NCBI RefSeq assembly: GCF_004340985.1
Contig: NZ_SLYB01000002.1
Span: 44,082 to 108,081 of the forward strand
DNA: 64,000 nt
DNA from: Cricetibacter osteomyelitidis
GTDB taxonomy: Bacteria; Pseudomonadota; Gammaproteobacteria; Enterobacterales; Pasteurellaceae
Direction of reading: 5' to 3'
The notes below the pieces were generated by a model. That model was not told where the DNA came from. It searched no databases and saw nothing but the letters and a program-made list of their open reading frames with translations. The position numbers and the translations under genes are program-made. This document shows positions 45,821 to 55,675 of this stretch, in pieces. How positions within the stretch are numbered: the stretch's first letter is position 1; each line of letters opens with the position of its first letter.

Positions 45821-46762
45821 TCATTTATTAAAAAATTGAAAAATTTCTTTCATTGCCAATTCTCGGATATGATCACGCTCAAATAAAATTTCGTGTTTAG
45901 CGTGATTGATTTGTTTGGTTTCACAGTGCAAAAAAAGTGCGGTTAATTTTGCCAGATTTTTATTGCTGACGATTTTTTCTTTTTCCGAATATAAAATCAG
46001 TATGGGGATATTTACTTTTCTAATGGCACGAGGCAGTTTTTTCATTGCATTCAACAATAAGTGTACCCAGCGGAATGTGGGCCCGCCTAAATGAATAGCA
46101 GGATATTTCCGATTAATGCGGTTCATCCATTTCATTCGGGTTTTGCAAAAACTCAGTTCGTTATTATCCAAATTAGCCTGTTTATAGGCAGTTTTTCCGA
46201 ATACATAACGCTTGCCCTGACCGAACAGCACCATTAGATGCACGATAATTTCATCCAACAGAGGGCGGTTTAAATGAAATTGAAAAAATGGGGCGGAAAA
46301 TACCGCACTTTTAATGTTATGAGGATAATCCGCCAGATAAAAAGTGCTGATTAACGCTCCCAATGAATGAGCAATAATATGTTGTTGGGCGTATTGATAT
46401 TGAGCATTCACCGTTTCAATTACAATATCCATATCATCCGCATAAAAACGGAATTGATCCAAATAACCTTTATCGGTATCAGTCAATAAACGTTGAGAAT
46501 AGCCCTGTCCGCGATGATCAAAAGCCAACACATCGTAGCCCTGCTGATAAAAATCATAAGCTACTTCTGTCCATTTCAAAATGTTTTCCGAACGCCCATT
46601 GACAATAATTACCAATTTTTGTGATCGATTATCAGTATGCACAAAATGTCGATAAGCAATTTTTACGTTGCCATTGCCTTGTACATATTGCAAAGGAAAT
46701 TGCTCGGCAAAAGGTAACAACTCTTTCAGCGCAAATTGACAGAAGTAAGGTTCTCTATTCAT
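45821..46762 (-). CDS. pldB: Lysophospholipase L2-like alpha/beta hydrolase
   Basis: 313 residues, matching PldB in start and length. Hydrolase features: VIIVNGRSENILKWTEVAYD near residues 50-69, FDHRGQGYSQR (oxyanion region), the nucleophile in IIAHSLGALI (AxSxG variant with Ser), and a late His in KQINHAKHEIL. It cleaves lysophospholipids in the inner membrane in E. coli. It starts 5 bp after the def stop and is followed by the HerA-like gene. It contains an uptake core near 45936. Confidence 0.88.
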   Translation of the reverse strand: MNREPYFCQFALKELLPFAEQFPLQYVQGNGNVKIAYRHFVHTDNRSQKLVIIVNGRSENILKWTEVAYDFYQQGYDVLAFDHRGQGYSQRLLTDTDKGYLDQFRFYADDMDIVIETVNAQYQYAQQHIIAHSLGALISTFYLADYPHNIKSAVFSAPFFQFHLNRPLLDEIIVHLMVLFGQGKRYVFGKTAYKQANLDNNELSFCKTRMKWMNRINRKYPAIHLGGPTFRWVHLLLNAMKKLPRAIRKVNIPILILYSEKEKIVSNKNLAKLTALFLHCETKQINHAKHEILFERDHIRELAMKEIFQFFNK

Positions 46763-46767
46763 TAATC

Positions 46768-47280
46768 TTATTTTTGACGTTTCAATTGTTTTTGCAGTTT
46801 CAGCATTTTTTCTTTAATGCGTTGACGTTTTAACGGTGAAAGATAATCCACAAATAACACGCCGTTTAAATGATCAATTTCGTGTTGGATACAAATAGCC
46901 AATAAATCATCGGCTTCCAGCACAAATTCTTCGCCGTGACGATTTAAGGCTTTCACTTTCACTTTTTCTTTACGCGGTACAAATCCACGGCAATCAGGAA
47001 TAGACAAACAACCTTCTTCAATACCGGTTTCGCCGCTGCTTTCTAAAATTTCAGGGTTAATCAATACGATTTGATTGGTTTTATCCCCTTCAATATCAAT
47101 AGTGATCACTCTTTTATGCACATCTACCTGAGTTGCCGCTAACCCAATACCTTGATCATGATACATTGTGTCAAACATATCATCAATAAAGGTTTGTAAT
47201 TCATCATTAAATTCAGTCACAGGCTGAGCAACAGTACGCAGTCGCTCATCAGGAAAATGCACAATATCTAAAATAGCCAT
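46768..47280 (-). CDS. def: Peptide deformylase
   Basis: 170 residues. Removes the formyl group from N-terminal methionine of nascent proteins. All three motifs are intact: GIGLAATQ (residues 43-50), EEGCLS (88-93) with the metal-binding Cys, and HEIDH (132-136) with the two metal-binding His and catalytic Glu. In E. coli def precedes fmt; here pldB follows, so the usual def-fmt pairing is lost. The upstream gap to the gat operon is divergent. Confidence 0.97.
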   Translation of the reverse strand: MAILDIVHFPDERLRTVAQPVTEFNDELQTFIDDMFDTMYHDQGIGLAATQVDVHKRVITIDIEGDKTNQIVLINPEILESSGETGIEEGCLSIPDCRGFVPRKEKVKVKALNRHGEEFVLEADDLLAICIQHEIDHLNGVLFVDYLSPLKRQRIKEKMLKLQKQLKRQK

Positions 47281-47423
47281 AAATTTCTCTGCTTAATAGT
47301 TAATAAAATGTGAGCTTATTTTAACTGGTTTTGTTAAAAATAAGAAATATTCTTTAAGACACTTCTTATTCAATGTTATTTCATCGCATTTCTTATTTCA
47401 TCTTTCAAAATCTTTCGATTTTT

Positions 47424-47439
47424 TGTGATCTTTATCACA
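47424..47439. promoter_or_regulatory. Perfect CRP-cAMP site upstream of the galactitol operon
   Basis: TGTGA-TCTTTA-TCACA exactly matches the CRP consensus and is centred at 47431.5. A -10 like TAATAT at 47479-47484 puts the site near -60 from a start around 47491, a class I activation position. The same 16 bases precede the atp promoter. The rest of the 47281-47536 gap is AT-rich without other clear signals. Confidence 0.85.
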
Positions 47440-47536
47440 AATTTCTATTTTAATACTTTTATTTTCGTTTTACTGGTTTAATATTATTTCAAAAGAAATC
47501 GAAAGTTATTTATCTTAATCCAAAAGGTAGGACGAA

Positions 47537-48484
47537 ATGAGCAATATAAAACAACAAAAACTGCAAAAACTCTGTGATAAAAACGGTATTATCGGTGCTT
47601 TGGCCATCGATCAACGCGGTGCATTACGCCGTATGTTGGGTGATGATATACCGGCAAGTCAGGCGGAATTATTTAAATCTTTGGTGTCAAAAAATCTTAC
47701 TCCTTATGCCTCATCAATTTTATTAGATCCTGAATACGGCTGGGTTGCGGCGAATCAAAAAGTGCCTAATTGCGGTTTAATTATGGCTTATGAAAAAACC
47801 GGTTACGATAAAAATATACCCGGACGTTATCCTGATTTGATTGATAATGTGTCCGTGTTACGTTTGAAAGAAAAAGGGGCGGATGCAGTGAAATTACTGC
47901 TTTATGTGGATGTGGACGAAGGTGATACAGTCAATGATGTGAAAAAAACCTTTGTGGAACGTGTGGGTGCCGAATGTAAAGCGGAAGGTTTGCCTTTCTT
48001 TTTAGAAATTCTCACCTATGATGCCGAAATTTCGAATAAGAAAGCATTCGCAAGTTTAAAACCGCATAAAGTGATTGAAGCCATGAAACAATATTCCGAT
48101 CCGCGTTTTGCCGTTGATGTATTAAAAGTAGAGGTGCCGGTAGATATGAATTTTGTGCAAAGTTATGGCGATGATGTGGTGCATACCGCCGCTCAAGCAC
48201 AAACCTATTTCAAACAACAAAGCGATGCCACAAATCTGCCGTTTATTTTCTTAAGTGCCGGGGTAAAACCAAAATTATTCCAAGATACCTTAATTTTTGC
48301 CAAACAAGCAGGCTCAAGGTTTAACGGTGTACTCTGCGGACGTGCCACTTGGGCGGGAGCCGCCGAACAATTTAAAGCTCAAGGCGAACAAGCGGCTAAC
48401 CAATGGCTACAAAGCGAAGGGGTTAAAAATATTAGCGAACTCAACGACATATTAAAAGTTACTGCAACACCGATTAAATTCTAG
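47537..48484 (+). CDS. lacD: Tagatose-1,6-bisphosphate aldolase, LacD type
   Basis: 315 residues. Class I (Schiff-base) aldolase that splits tagatose-1,6-bisphosphate into dihydroxyacetone phosphate and glyceraldehyde-3-phosphate. Family segments: ALAIDQRGALRRML (residues 21-34), ILLDPEYGW, GADAVKLLLYVDVDE and LKVEVPVDM with Lys197 at the position of the Schiff-base lysine in LacD; FIFLSAGV and GVLCGRATW at the phosphate site. LacD is usual in Gram-positive lactose/galactose pathways; here it heads a galactitol operon in place of GatY. AGGTAGGA precedes the ATG at a normal distance. Confidence 0.93.
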   Translation: MSNIKQQKLQKLCDKNGIIGALAIDQRGALRRMLGDDIPASQAELFKSLVSKNLTPYASSILLDPEYGWVAANQKVPNCGLIMAYEKTGYDKNIPGRYPDLIDNVSVLRLKEKGADAVKLLLYVDVDEGDTVNDVKKTFVERVGAECKAEGLPFFLEILTYDAEISNKKAFASLKPHKVIEAMKQYSDPRFAVDVLKVEVPVDMNFVQSYGDDVVHTAAQAQTYFKQQSDATNLPFIFLSAGVKPKLFQDTLIFAKQAGSRFNGVLCGRATWAGAAEQFKAQGEQAANQWLQSEGVKNISELNDILKVTATPIKF

Positions 48485-48493
48485 GATAAAACA

Positions 48494-49771
48494 ATGAAAA
48501 CCATCGTTAATTTACATAAATCAGGTCGTGACATCGGTATTTGTTCCGTTTGTTCTGCTCACCCGTTGGTCATTGAAGCGGCATTACGTTTTGATTTACA
48601 TACCGATAATAAAGTATTAATTGAAGCCACTTCAAATCAAGTAAATCAATTCGGCGGATATACCGGCATGCAACCGGCTGATTTCAGAGATTTTGTATTA
48701 GGTATTGCGAAAAATATCGGTTTTCCGGCGGAACGTTTAATTTTAGGCGGTGATCATCTCGGTCCGAACTGTTGGCAAAACGAACCGGCAGCCAGTGCAA
48801 TGGAAAAATCCAAAGTGTTGGTGGCGGAATATGCCAAAGCCGGTTTCACCAAAATTCACTTGGATGCCTCAATGTCTTGTGCTGACGATCCGATTCCACT
48901 TGCACCGAAAACAGTGGCAGAACGAGCCGCACTTTTATGTCAAGCGGTAGAAAATGTTTTAACACCGACACAGAAGGAACAGGTGAGCTATATTGTGGGT
49001 ACGGAAGTGCCTGTGCCGGGCGGTGAAGCACACGCTATTCAAACCGTCGATGTGACTACTGTAGACAGCATAAAAGAAACCATTGAAACCCATCGCCAAG
49101 CTTTCGCAGATTTAGGTTTAAACGAGGCTTTTAACCGTGTAGTGGGTGTGGTGGTGCAACCGGGTGTGGAATTTGATCATTCCAAAGTGATTTTATATAA
49201 ACCGGAATTAGCAACCGATATTGTCAGCTTCATTGAAACTACCCCTTATATTTTTGAGGCACATTCCACGGATTATCAAACCCGTGAGAGTTATCGTAAT
49301 TTGGTGAAAGATCATTTTGCAATCTTAAAAGTTGGGCCTGCGTTGACTTTTGCATTGCGTGAAGCCTTATTTGCTTTGGCAAAAATCGAAGATGAATTGA
49401 TTTCACCGGAACACCGCAGTTATCTATTAAATGTTGCCGATCAAGTTATGCAAGACGAACCGAAATATTGGCAAAAATATTATTCATCACTACATTCCAA
49501 AGCCATGGTGGATTTGTATTTCAGTTTGTCTGATCGTATTCGTTATTATTGGCCTCATCCTCGTATTCAAAGTGCGGTGGAAAAATTAACAGAAAATTTG
49601 GCTCAAGCGGATATTCCCCTCGGGTTACTCAGCCAATACTTGCCGGAACAATTCCATAAAGTGTTACAAGGCTCGATAAAACGTTCACCGAATGCATTGA
49701 TTTTAGATAAAATCCAACAAGTTTTAGCAGATTACGCATACGGTTGCCACGGAGAAAAAAATGCAAACTGA
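48494..49771 (+). CDS. gatZ: GatZ/KbaZ family tagatose-bisphosphate aldolase subunit
   Basis: 425 residues. GatZ and KbaZ are required in E. coli for full activity and stability of the class II aldolases GatY and KbaY. Motifs: [69 protein letters not shown] and [10 protein letters not shown]. No GatY gene lies in the operon. So the protein may have another job, such as the tagatose-6-phosphate kinase step that some have proposed for this family; that is inference. Its end overlaps gatA by 11 bp. Confidence 0.92.
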   Translation: MKTIVNLHKSGRDIGICSVCSAHPLVIEAALRFDLHTDNKVLIEATSNQVNQFGGYTGMQPADFRDFVLGIAKNIGFPAERLILGGDHLGPNCWQNEPAASAMEKSKVLVAEYAKAGFTKIHLDASMSCADDPIPLAPKTVAERAALLCQAVENVLTPTQKEQVSYIVGTEVPVPGGEAHAIQTVDVTTVDSIKETIETHRQAFADLGLNEAFNRVVGVVVQPGVEFDHSKVILYKPELATDIVSFIETTPYIFEAHSTDYQTRESYRNLVKDHFAILKVGPALTFALREALFALAKIEDELISPEHRSYLLNVADQVMQDEPKYWQKYYSSLHSKAMVDLYFSLSDRIRYYWPHPRIQSAVEKLTENLAQADIPLGLLSQYLPEQFHKVLQGSIKRSPNALILDKIQQVLADYAYGCHGEKNAN

Positions 49772-50210
49772 AGTTTTAATTAAAACCGATATCAGCTTTG
49801 ACGGCTTTGAAAATGTACTGAATTTTTTAGCAGATGAACTGATAGCAAAAGGCATTGTAAAAGAAAGTTATCGTCAATCGGTAATAGAACGGGAAGAACA
49901 TTTCCCCACCGGTATTGCTTTAGAACATTATGCGGTGGCCATTCCGCACTGTGAAGCGGAACATGCGTTGAAACCGGCAATTTATTTCATTCGACCGAAT
50001 GACAAAGTGAATTTTAACCGTGCCGATGGAGACGGACAACTTGCAGTGGATTTGATTATCGCCTTGGTCGTTACCGATCCGCAACAGCAACTTAAACTGC
50101 TGCGTACCCTGTTCGGTAAATTGCAAGACAATGAATTTGTTGAACGTTTATTGGCGGCGACCGAAAGCGAGCTGCCTGTACTAATCAACCAAAACCTGAA
50201 TTTCAACTAA
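49761..50210 (+). CDS. gatA: PTS galactitol transporter component IIA
   Basis: 149 residues. Receives phosphate from HPr and passes it to GatB. The fructose/mannitol-type IIA active site is visible in the stretch [12 protein letters not shown], with the phosphorylated His in IPHCE at about residue 62. An HFPTGI segment precedes it. It overlaps the end of gatZ and is followed at 14 bp by gatB, the normal gatABC order. Confidence 0.93.
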   Translation: MQTEVLIKTDISFDGFENVLNFLADELIAKGIVKESYRQSVIEREEHFPTGIALEHYAVAIPHCEAEHALKPAIYFIRPNDKVNFNRADGDGQLAVDLIIALVVTDPQQQLKLLRTLFGKLQDNEFVERLLAATESELPVLINQNLNFN

Positions 50211-50224
50211 ACGGAGTGTGAATT

Positions 50225-50509
50225 ATGAAAAAGAAAGTAATCGTAGCTTGTGGCGGTGCTGTTGCAACTTCTACTTTGGCAGCGGAAGAAATTAAAGAAT
50301 TATGTGCTGAAAACAATATTCCGTTGGAATTGGTGCAATGCCGTATTAATGAAATCGACAGCTATATTGACGATGTGGATTTAATTTGTGCTACCGCCAA
50401 AATAAGCCAAACCTATGGTGATGTGCCTATTGTTCACGGTATGCCTTTTGTATCCGGTGTGGGTATTGATGAATTGAAAGAGAAAATCTTAACTATTTTA
50501 AGAGGATAA
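50225..50509 (+). CDS. gatB: PTS galactitol transporter component IIB
   Basis: 94 residues, the usual length of GatB. The phosphorylated cysteine is Cys9 in [13 protein letters not shown], the P-loop-like N-terminus of IIB proteins. It then has [20 protein letters not shown] and ends in [11 protein letters not shown]. Located between gatA and gatC with gaps of 14 and 4 bp; ACGGAGTG serves as the ribosome binding site. Confidence 0.95.
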   Translation: MKKKVIVACGGAVATSTLAAEEIKELCAENNIPLELVQCRINEIDSYIDDVDLICATAKISQTYGDVPIVHGMPFVSGVGIDELKEKILTILRG

Positions 50510-50513
50510 AACT

Positions 50514-51872
50514 ATGTTTGCACAGGTAATGCAATATATTTTGGATCTCGGTCCGGCGGTAATGTTGCCGATTATTATCATCATTTTCTCTTTATTGCTG
50601 GGAATGAAATTCGGTGATTCTTTTAAAGCTGGTTTGCAAATCGGTATTGGGTTTGTGGGGATCGGTTTGGTTATTGGATTGATGTTGGATTCCATCGGTC
50701 CTGCTGCAAAAGCGATGGCACATACTTTTGATATTAATCTACACGTAGTGGATCTCGGTTGGCCAGGTACTGCACCTATTACTTGGGCATCACAAATCGC
50801 CTTAATAGCCATTCCTATTGCCATTGCGGTAAATGTGGTTATGTTATTACTCAAAATGACCCGAGTGGTAAATGTGGATATTTGGAACATCTGGCATATG
50901 ACTTTTACCGGTGCCTTAGTGCATATAGCTACCGGCTCATACTGGTTAGGAATTTTAGGTGTGGTAGTACATGCAGCCTTTGCCTACAAATTAGGTGATT
51001 GGTTTGCCAAAGATACCAAGCACTTCTTTGAATTAGACGGCATTGCCATTCCGCACGGTACTTCCGCTTATCTCGGACCTGTCGCTGTGTTGGTGGATAC
51101 TGTAATCGAAAAAATACCGGGTTTAAATAAAATTCACTTTTCAGCGGACGATTTACAAAAACGTTTCGGTGCTTTGGGTGAACCGGTAACCGTGGGTTTT
51201 ATTATGGGAATTATCATTGGTTTATTGGCCGGATATGAAATTAAAGACGTATTACAACTAGGCGTGAAAACCGCAGCAGTAATGCTATTAATGCCGCGTG
51301 TCATCAAACCAATTATGGACGGCTTAACTCCAATTGCCAAACAGGCACGCAAAAAATTACAGGCTAAATTCGGCGGTCAGGATTTCTTAATCGGCTTGGA
51401 TCCGGCGTTATTACTCGGTCAAACCGCTGTGGTATCTGCGAGCCTGATCTTTATTCCGGTGACTATTTTAATTTCCGTAATATTACCGACCAACCAACTC
51501 TTACCATTCGGTGACTTGGCAACCATCGGTTTCTTTGTAGCAATGGCGGTTGCGGTTCATCAAGGCAATTTATTCAGAACCTTGATTTCCGGCAGTATTA
51601 TTATGTCCATCACCTTATGGATTGCTACTCAAACTATTCCGTTGGTTACTCAACTTGCTGCCAATGCGGGCACATTGAAAGCCGGTGAAATGGTGGGGGC
51701 GATGGACCAAGGCGGTGCTCCGATTACCTATCTATTAGTGCAATTACTCACCTTTGAAAATGTAATGGGCTTAGTGGTGATTGGTGTGGTGTATGCTTTA
51801 GGTGTGTATCTTACTTGGGCAAGAGCCAGAGCATACACTAAACAAATAGCCACGGAAAATCAGCAAGTATAA
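50514..51872 (+). CDS. gatC: PTS galactitol transporter component IIC
   Basis: 452 residues, very hydrophobic with about ten to twelve membrane segments. It is the membrane channel that imports and phosphorylates galactitol with GatA and GatB. Family segments: FGDSFKAGLQIGIGFVGIGL, DLGWPGTAPITWAS, NIWHMTFTGAL, HGTSAYLGPVAVL and FEVNVM-like FENVMGL. ATG 4 bp after gatB, with AGAGGA upstream. The following hairpin may limit read-through into gatD. Confidence 0.95.
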   Translation: MFAQVMQYILDLGPAVMLPIIIIIFSLLLGMKFGDSFKAGLQIGIGFVGIGLVIGLMLDSIGPAAKAMAHTFDINLHVVDLGWPGTAPITWASQIALIAIPIAIAVNVVMLLLKMTRVVNVDIWNIWHMTFTGALVHIATGSYWLGILGVVVHAAFAYKLGDWFAKDTKHFFELDGIAIPHGTSAYLGPVAVLVDTVIEKIPGLNKIHFSADDLQKRFGALGEPVTVGFIMGIIIGLLAGYEIKDVLQLGVKTAAVMLLMPRVIKPIMDGLTPIAKQARKKLQAKFGGQDFLIGLDPALLLGQTAVVSASLIFIPVTILISVILPTNQLLPFGDLATIGFFVAMAVAVHQGNLFRTLISGSIIMSITLWIATQTIPLVTQLAANAGTLKAGEMVGAMDQGGAPITYLLVQLLTFENVMGLVVIGVVYALGVYLTWARARAYTKQIATENQQV

Positions 51873-51880
51873 AAATAATA

Positions 51881-51903
51881 ACCTAGGGTAATTTGCCCTA
51901 GGT
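51881..51903 (+). promoter_or_regulatory. Intercistronic hairpin between gatC and gatD
   Basis: Eight-base perfect arms ACCTAGGG / CCCTAGGT with a seven-base loop. No long T-run follows, so partial termination or 3'-end stabilisation of the gatC part of the message is more likely than full termination. Confidence 0.6.
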
Positions 51904-51928
51904 ATAACAAAATATTTGGAGAGATAAA

Positions 51929-52972
51929 ATGAAAGCGGTTGTTATCGAATCAAACAATAATCCTGTGATAAAAGAAGTAGAAACGCCTAAAATCGTGGCG
52001 AACGACGATGTTTTAGTAAAAGTATTGTATTCCGGTGTTTGCGGCTCGGATATTCCACGTATTTTCCATAACGGCGCTCATAATTACCCGATTATCCTCG
52101 GTCACGAATTTAGTGGCCTAGTGGTGGGTAAAGGAAGTGCGGTGAAAAATTTGGATATTAATGATTTAGTGGTCTGTGCCCCTTTATTACCGTGCTTTAA
52201 CTGCCCCGAATGTGAAAAAGGTTTCTATTCCCTGTGTAAAAATTACACCTTTGTAGGTTCAAGACGTGCCGGCGGTAATGCGGAATATATTAGCGTAAAT
52301 GTAAAAAACTTGGTAAAAATCGACCGCACTTCTGACCCGTTATACAGCTCATTTATCGAACCCATTACCGTGGGCTTGCACGCTATCTACCTTGCCAACG
52401 GCTGTGAAAATAAAAATGTAATCATCGTCGGCGCCGGCACTATCGGCCTATTAGCCGCTCAAGCAGCGAAAGGATTAGGGGCGAAAACGGTCAGTGTGAT
52501 TGATATTAACGAAGAAAAATTAACTCTTGCTAAAGAATTAGGGGCAGATTTTGCATTCAATTCAATGAAACAATCCGCTGCCGAAATTCGTGAACTGTTA
52601 AATGACTTGCGTTTTGATCAATTAGTATTGGAAACTGCCGGTGTGCCGCAAGCGGTTAATATTTCTATTGAAGTGGCAGGCCCTCGAGCTCAAATAGTGT
52701 TAGTGGGAACTTTGCATCACGATTTAACCCTTAATCAAACCGTATTCGGAATGATTTTACGTAAAGAATTGGCAATTTTAGGTTCATGGATGAATTATTC
52801 CCATCCTTGGCCGGGGCGTGAATGGACACAAGCCATGAAATTAATCAATACCGGCAAAATCAATATTCCGCCATTAATAGCTTCGGTTAAACAATTTGAC
52901 GGTTACGTTCAAGCGGTAAAAAAACTTGAAGGAAAACCAATGAATGGTAAGATTGTGTTAAAAGCAAACTAA
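51929..52972 (+). CDS. gatD: Galactitol-1-phosphate 5-dehydrogenase
   Basis: 347 residues, zinc-dependent medium-chain dehydrogenase. It oxidises galactitol-1-phosphate to tagatose-6-phosphate with NAD. Catalytic zinc ligands: Cys in GVCGSDIPRIF (about residue 38) and GHEFSG; structural zinc cysteines in CFNCPECEKGFYSLC; Rossmann motif GAGTIGLLAAQ. GSWMNYSHPWPGREW near residue 290 is typical of GatD. GGAGAG precedes the start. Confidence 0.93.
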   Translation: MKAVVIESNNNPVIKEVETPKIVANDDVLVKVLYSGVCGSDIPRIFHNGAHNYPIILGHEFSGLVVGKGSAVKNLDINDLVVCAPLLPCFNCPECEKGFYSLCKNYTFVGSRRAGGNAEYISVNVKNLVKIDRTSDPLYSSFIEPITVGLHAIYLANGCENKNVIIVGAGTIGLLAAQAAKGLGAKTVSVIDINEEKLTLAKELGADFAFNSMKQSAAEIRELLNDLRFDQLVLETAGVPQAVNISIEVAGPRAQIVLVGTLHHDLTLNQTVFGMILRKELAILGSWMNYSHPWPGREWTQAMKLINTGKINIPPLIASVKQFDGYVQAVKKLEGKPMNGKIVLKAN

Positions 52973-53026
52973 CCGCAAGCAAATAAAATTATCTGAAATA
53001 AGGCGGCGGTGATAAAAGGAATAAAA

Positions 53027-53812
53027 ATGAACACATTTGAAAGACGAAATCACATTATTGAACTACTACAACAAAACGGTACGGTATTGGTTGCCGATTT
53101 AGCAAAACGCTTTGACACCTCAGAAGTCACCATCCGCACGGATTTGCGTGTGTTGGAAGAACAACGCCGCCTCACTCGCTTCCATGGTGGAGCGGGGAAA
53201 TTTCAAGCTCCACCCGACATAGACAGAGAAACGGAAGAACACAGAGAAAAGGTATTGGAAGAACGTTATACCTTATCCGCAGATCCGAAACAACGCATAG
53301 CGGAAAAAGCCGCAGCGATGATTAAAGAAGGTGATACCGTAATTTTAGACAGCGGCAGTACCACAATGATGATTGCTTACGAGCTATTAAAAATCAAAAA
53401 TATCACCGTTATCACTAATAATTTACCGGCGGCTTATATTCTCTCCGATTCCCTTGACATCACTCTTGTTATTTGCGGTGGCTATGTGCGACATAAAACC
53501 CGCTCTATGCATGGTTCTATCACCGAAAGCACTTTACAAGGCATCAAAGCAGACATTATGTTCGTGGGAGCCGACGGCATTGATCCTAATGTAGGTATAA
53601 CAACCTTTAACGAAGGCTATCATATCAGTGCTGTAATGGCGGAGGCTTCCGCCAAAGTGGTTGCCGTAGTAGATTCCACTAAATTTAATCGAAATGGGTT
53701 TAATTTAGTACTGCCGAAAGAGAAAATAAATACTCTTATTACCGATATTAAAGCTCCACAAGAAAAAGTATCTATTTTACGGGAAAGCGGAATTAATATT
53801 GAATTGGTATAA
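53027..53812 (+). CDS. gatR: DeoR-family repressor of the galactitol operon
   Basis: 261 residues from the ATG at 53027 (AAAGGAAT upstream); an in-frame start at 53009 lacks a binding site. DeoR helix-turn-helix: ELLQQNGTVLVADLAKRFDT then SEVTIRTDLRVLEEQRRL at residues 12-50; the C-terminal sugar-phosphate domain has ILDSGSTTMMIAYEL, TVITNNLPAAY, GADGI and the ending LPKEKINTLITD. Probably represses the operon until galactitol-1-phosphate or tagatose-6-phosphate builds up. Fifth-to-last position in-operon makes it autoregulated. Confidence 0.88.
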   Translation: MNTFERRNHIIELLQQNGTVLVADLAKRFDTSEVTIRTDLRVLEEQRRLTRFHGGAGKFQAPPDIDRETEEHREKVLEERYTLSADPKQRIAEKAAAMIKEGDTVILDSGSTTMMIAYELLKIKNITVITNNLPAAYILSDSLDITLVICGGYVRHKTRSMHGSITESTLQGIKADIMFVGADGIDPNVGITTFNEGYHISAVMAEASAKVVAVVDSTKFNRNGFNLVLPKEKINTLITDIKAPQEKVSILRESGINIELV

Positions 53813-53845
53813 CAAATACGATTATTTTAAGAACAACTAAAAATA

Positions 53846-53885
53846 AAAGAGCGGCTAAAAATATCAAAATTTTTCACCGCTCTTT
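53846..53885. terminator. Bidirectional terminator between gatR and recA
   Basis: AAAGAGCGG / CCGCTCTTT outer arms, a two-base mismatch and inner arms AAAAAT / ATTTTT. Lies between convergent genes with A- and T-rich flanks. The arms resemble an uptake core with one base changed (AGAGCGGT instead of AGTGCGGT). Confidence 0.8.
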
Positions 53886-53903
53886 ATTCATTAAATTAAA
53901 TGA

Positions 53904-55034
53904 TTAAAAATTATCATTATATTCTTCATTATTATCTTCATTTTCTGAATTTAGCATTTTATCAGATGTTAAACCGGTTAATGATTTTTCCGGATGAGCC
54001 AATAATTCTTTACGTAATTTGGCTTCCAATGCCTCTGCTTGTTCAGGGTGTTCTTTCAACCATTTCATTGCATTGGTTTTACCTTGACCGATTTTTTCAC
54101 CGTTCATAGCATACCAAGCACCGGCTTTTTCAATTAATTTATGTGCAACGCCTAAATCGATCAATTCGCCGTTTTTGGAAATTCCTTCGCCATAGTAAAT
54201 TTGGAAATCCACTTGACGGAACGGGGCTGCTACTTTATTTTTCACCACTTTTACGCGGGTTTCATTACCAATAATTTCTTCACCGTTTTTAATAGCACCG
54301 GTACGACGAATATCTAAACGCACGGAAGCATAAAATTTTAATGCATTACCGCCGGTGGTAGTTTCCGGATTACCGAACATAACACCTATTTTCATCCGAA
54401 TTTGGTTAATAAACACCACTAAGCAATTAGCAGATTTAATATTACCGGTGAGTTTACGCAATGCTTGTGACATTAAACGGGCCTGCAGACCTACGTGGGA
54501 ATCGCCCATATCGCCTTCTATTTCCGCTTTCGGCGTTAATGCTGCCACAGAGTCCACAATCACTACATCTACCGCACCTGAACGCACTAAGGCATCACAA
54601 ATTTCTAAGGCCTGTTCGCCGTTATCCGGTTGAGAAACCAATAATTCAGCCGTATTAACACCTAATTTCGCTGCATAAATAGGATCTAAAGCATGTTCCG
54701 CATCAATAAAGGCACAAGTTTTACCTTTTTTCTGTGCTTGAGCAATCAATTCAAGAGTCAACGTGGTTTTACCCGATGATTCCGGTCCGAAAATTTCTAC
54801 GATACGACCCATTGGCAAACCGCCGATCCCTAAGGCAATATCCAAACCTAAAGAACCTGTAGAAACGGATTCTATATCCAAATCGGGCGTATCTCCCAGT
54901 TTCATAATAGAACCTTTACCAAATTGTTTTTCAATTTGACCTAATGCCGCAGCCAATGCTTTTTGTTTTTCTTCAGAGGCATTACCACCCGCTACTTTAT
55001 TTACAATTTTAGTCGGTTTATCGTTTTTAGCCAT
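53904..55034 (-). CDS. recA: RecA recombinase
   Basis: 376 residues from the ATG at 55034 ([11 protein letters not shown]), with AAGGAAT upstream; the open frame extends upstream to a GTG at 55100 but that lies in the promoter. RecA forms filaments on single-stranded DNA, performs strand exchange and triggers LexA cleavage. Walker [19 protein letters not shown], Walker [26 protein letters not shown] and the L2 loop [20 protein letters not shown] are intact. The C-terminal tail is acidic ([13 protein letters not shown]). Confidence 0.98.
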   Translation of the reverse strand: MAKNDKPTKIVNKVAGGNASEEKQKALAAALGQIEKQFGKGSIMKLGDTPDLDIESVSTGSLGLDIALGIGGLPMGRIVEIFGPESSGKTTLTLELIAQAQKKGKTCAFIDAEHALDPIYAAKLGVNTAELLVSQPDNGEQALEICDALVRSGAVDVVIVDSVAALTPKAEIEGDMGDSHVGLQARLMSQALRKLTGNIKSANCLVVFINQIRMKIGVMFGNPETTTGGNALKFYASVRLDIRRTGAIKNGEEIIGNETRVKVVKNKVAAPFRQVDFQIYYGEGISKNGELIDLGVAHKLIEKAGAWYAMNGEKIGQGKTNAMKWLKEHPEQAEALEAKLRKELLAHPEKSLTGLTSDKMLNSENEDNNEEYNDNF

Positions 55035-55080
55035 TTTCAAATTCCTTATATCATCAGTAATAAAATAAATTTTCCCGTAT

Positions 55081-55108
55081 TTTATACTGTATAGGATCAC
55101 AGTAACAA
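55081..55108 (-). promoter_or_regulatory. recA promoter with LexA (SOS) box
   Basis: On the minus strand TTGTTA (-35, 55103-55108) and TATAAA (-10, 55081-55086) are 16 bp apart. Between and overlapping them is TACTGT-N8-ACAGTA (55085-55104), which fits the LexA consensus CTGT-N8-ACAG with perfect symmetry. recA is therefore SOS-controlled. Confidence 0.92.
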
Positions 55109-55289
55109 GTAAATTTTGATCTTTTTTTAATTTTTTAAAGAATTAAATAAACTTAATAAGTTATAAACTATATTAATGACAGTTTAAATAAAAGAAACAA
55201 AAGATAGTAACGATCATTTTTGGAAACCAGATCACAAAATAACAAAATTTTTAATAAAAAGGTATTATTTATGCAAAACGGTGATAGAT

Positions 55290-55575
55290 TAACCAAAAGA
55301 TCCTGTGGATAAATTTATTTATAAATCTGTGTAAAATACAGGAATAACGCTTTAATAACTTTAAACCAAATAACCATTGTGGATAAACAGCATAGTTATC
55401 CACAACAAATGATCCTAAAAAAGGATAGATTTTCACAACTAAAGATCAAAGTTAAGATCTTTAGATCTAAAGAAAAAAAGATCTTATTCACAAGATCGAA
55501 AGGATCTAATAATAGTAATAATAAGATCTTTATATATAAATAAGATCTTTCTTTTATAAGCAACAGGATCTCAAA
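55290..55575. other. oriC: Probable chromosomal replication origin oriC
   Basis: Four sites fit the DnaA box TTATNCACA: 55304-55312 and 55378-55386 (minus strand), 55396-55404 (plus, TTATCCACA) and 55484-55492 (plus, TTATTCACA). Eleven GATC sites fall between 55299 and 55570, many as AGATCT(T), with AT-rich stretches near 55440-55560 (including GATCTTTCTTTTA, close to the E. coli 13-mers) suited to unwinding. It lies beside mnmG (gidA), a classic oriC neighbour. Genes on the two sides face away: recA to the left on minus, mnmG-rsmG-atp to the right on plus. The stretch 55109-55289 is AT-rich with two more GATC sites and shows no gene. Confidence 0.92.
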
Positions 55576-55675
55576 AAAGGGCTTTTTAGCTAATCCGTAA
55601 ATGTTGCTTTCAAGCAAGGGGAATTTTCAGTAAAATACGCCAAATTTATTTTAATACTGAATTTAAGAAGAAATT

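Noticed and set aside
55396-55617. Open frame of 73 codons on the minus strand between recA and mnmG
   Set aside because: It is made of repeated AGATCT/AT-rich origin sequence, has low complexity and covers DnaA boxes; it is origin DNA, not a gene.
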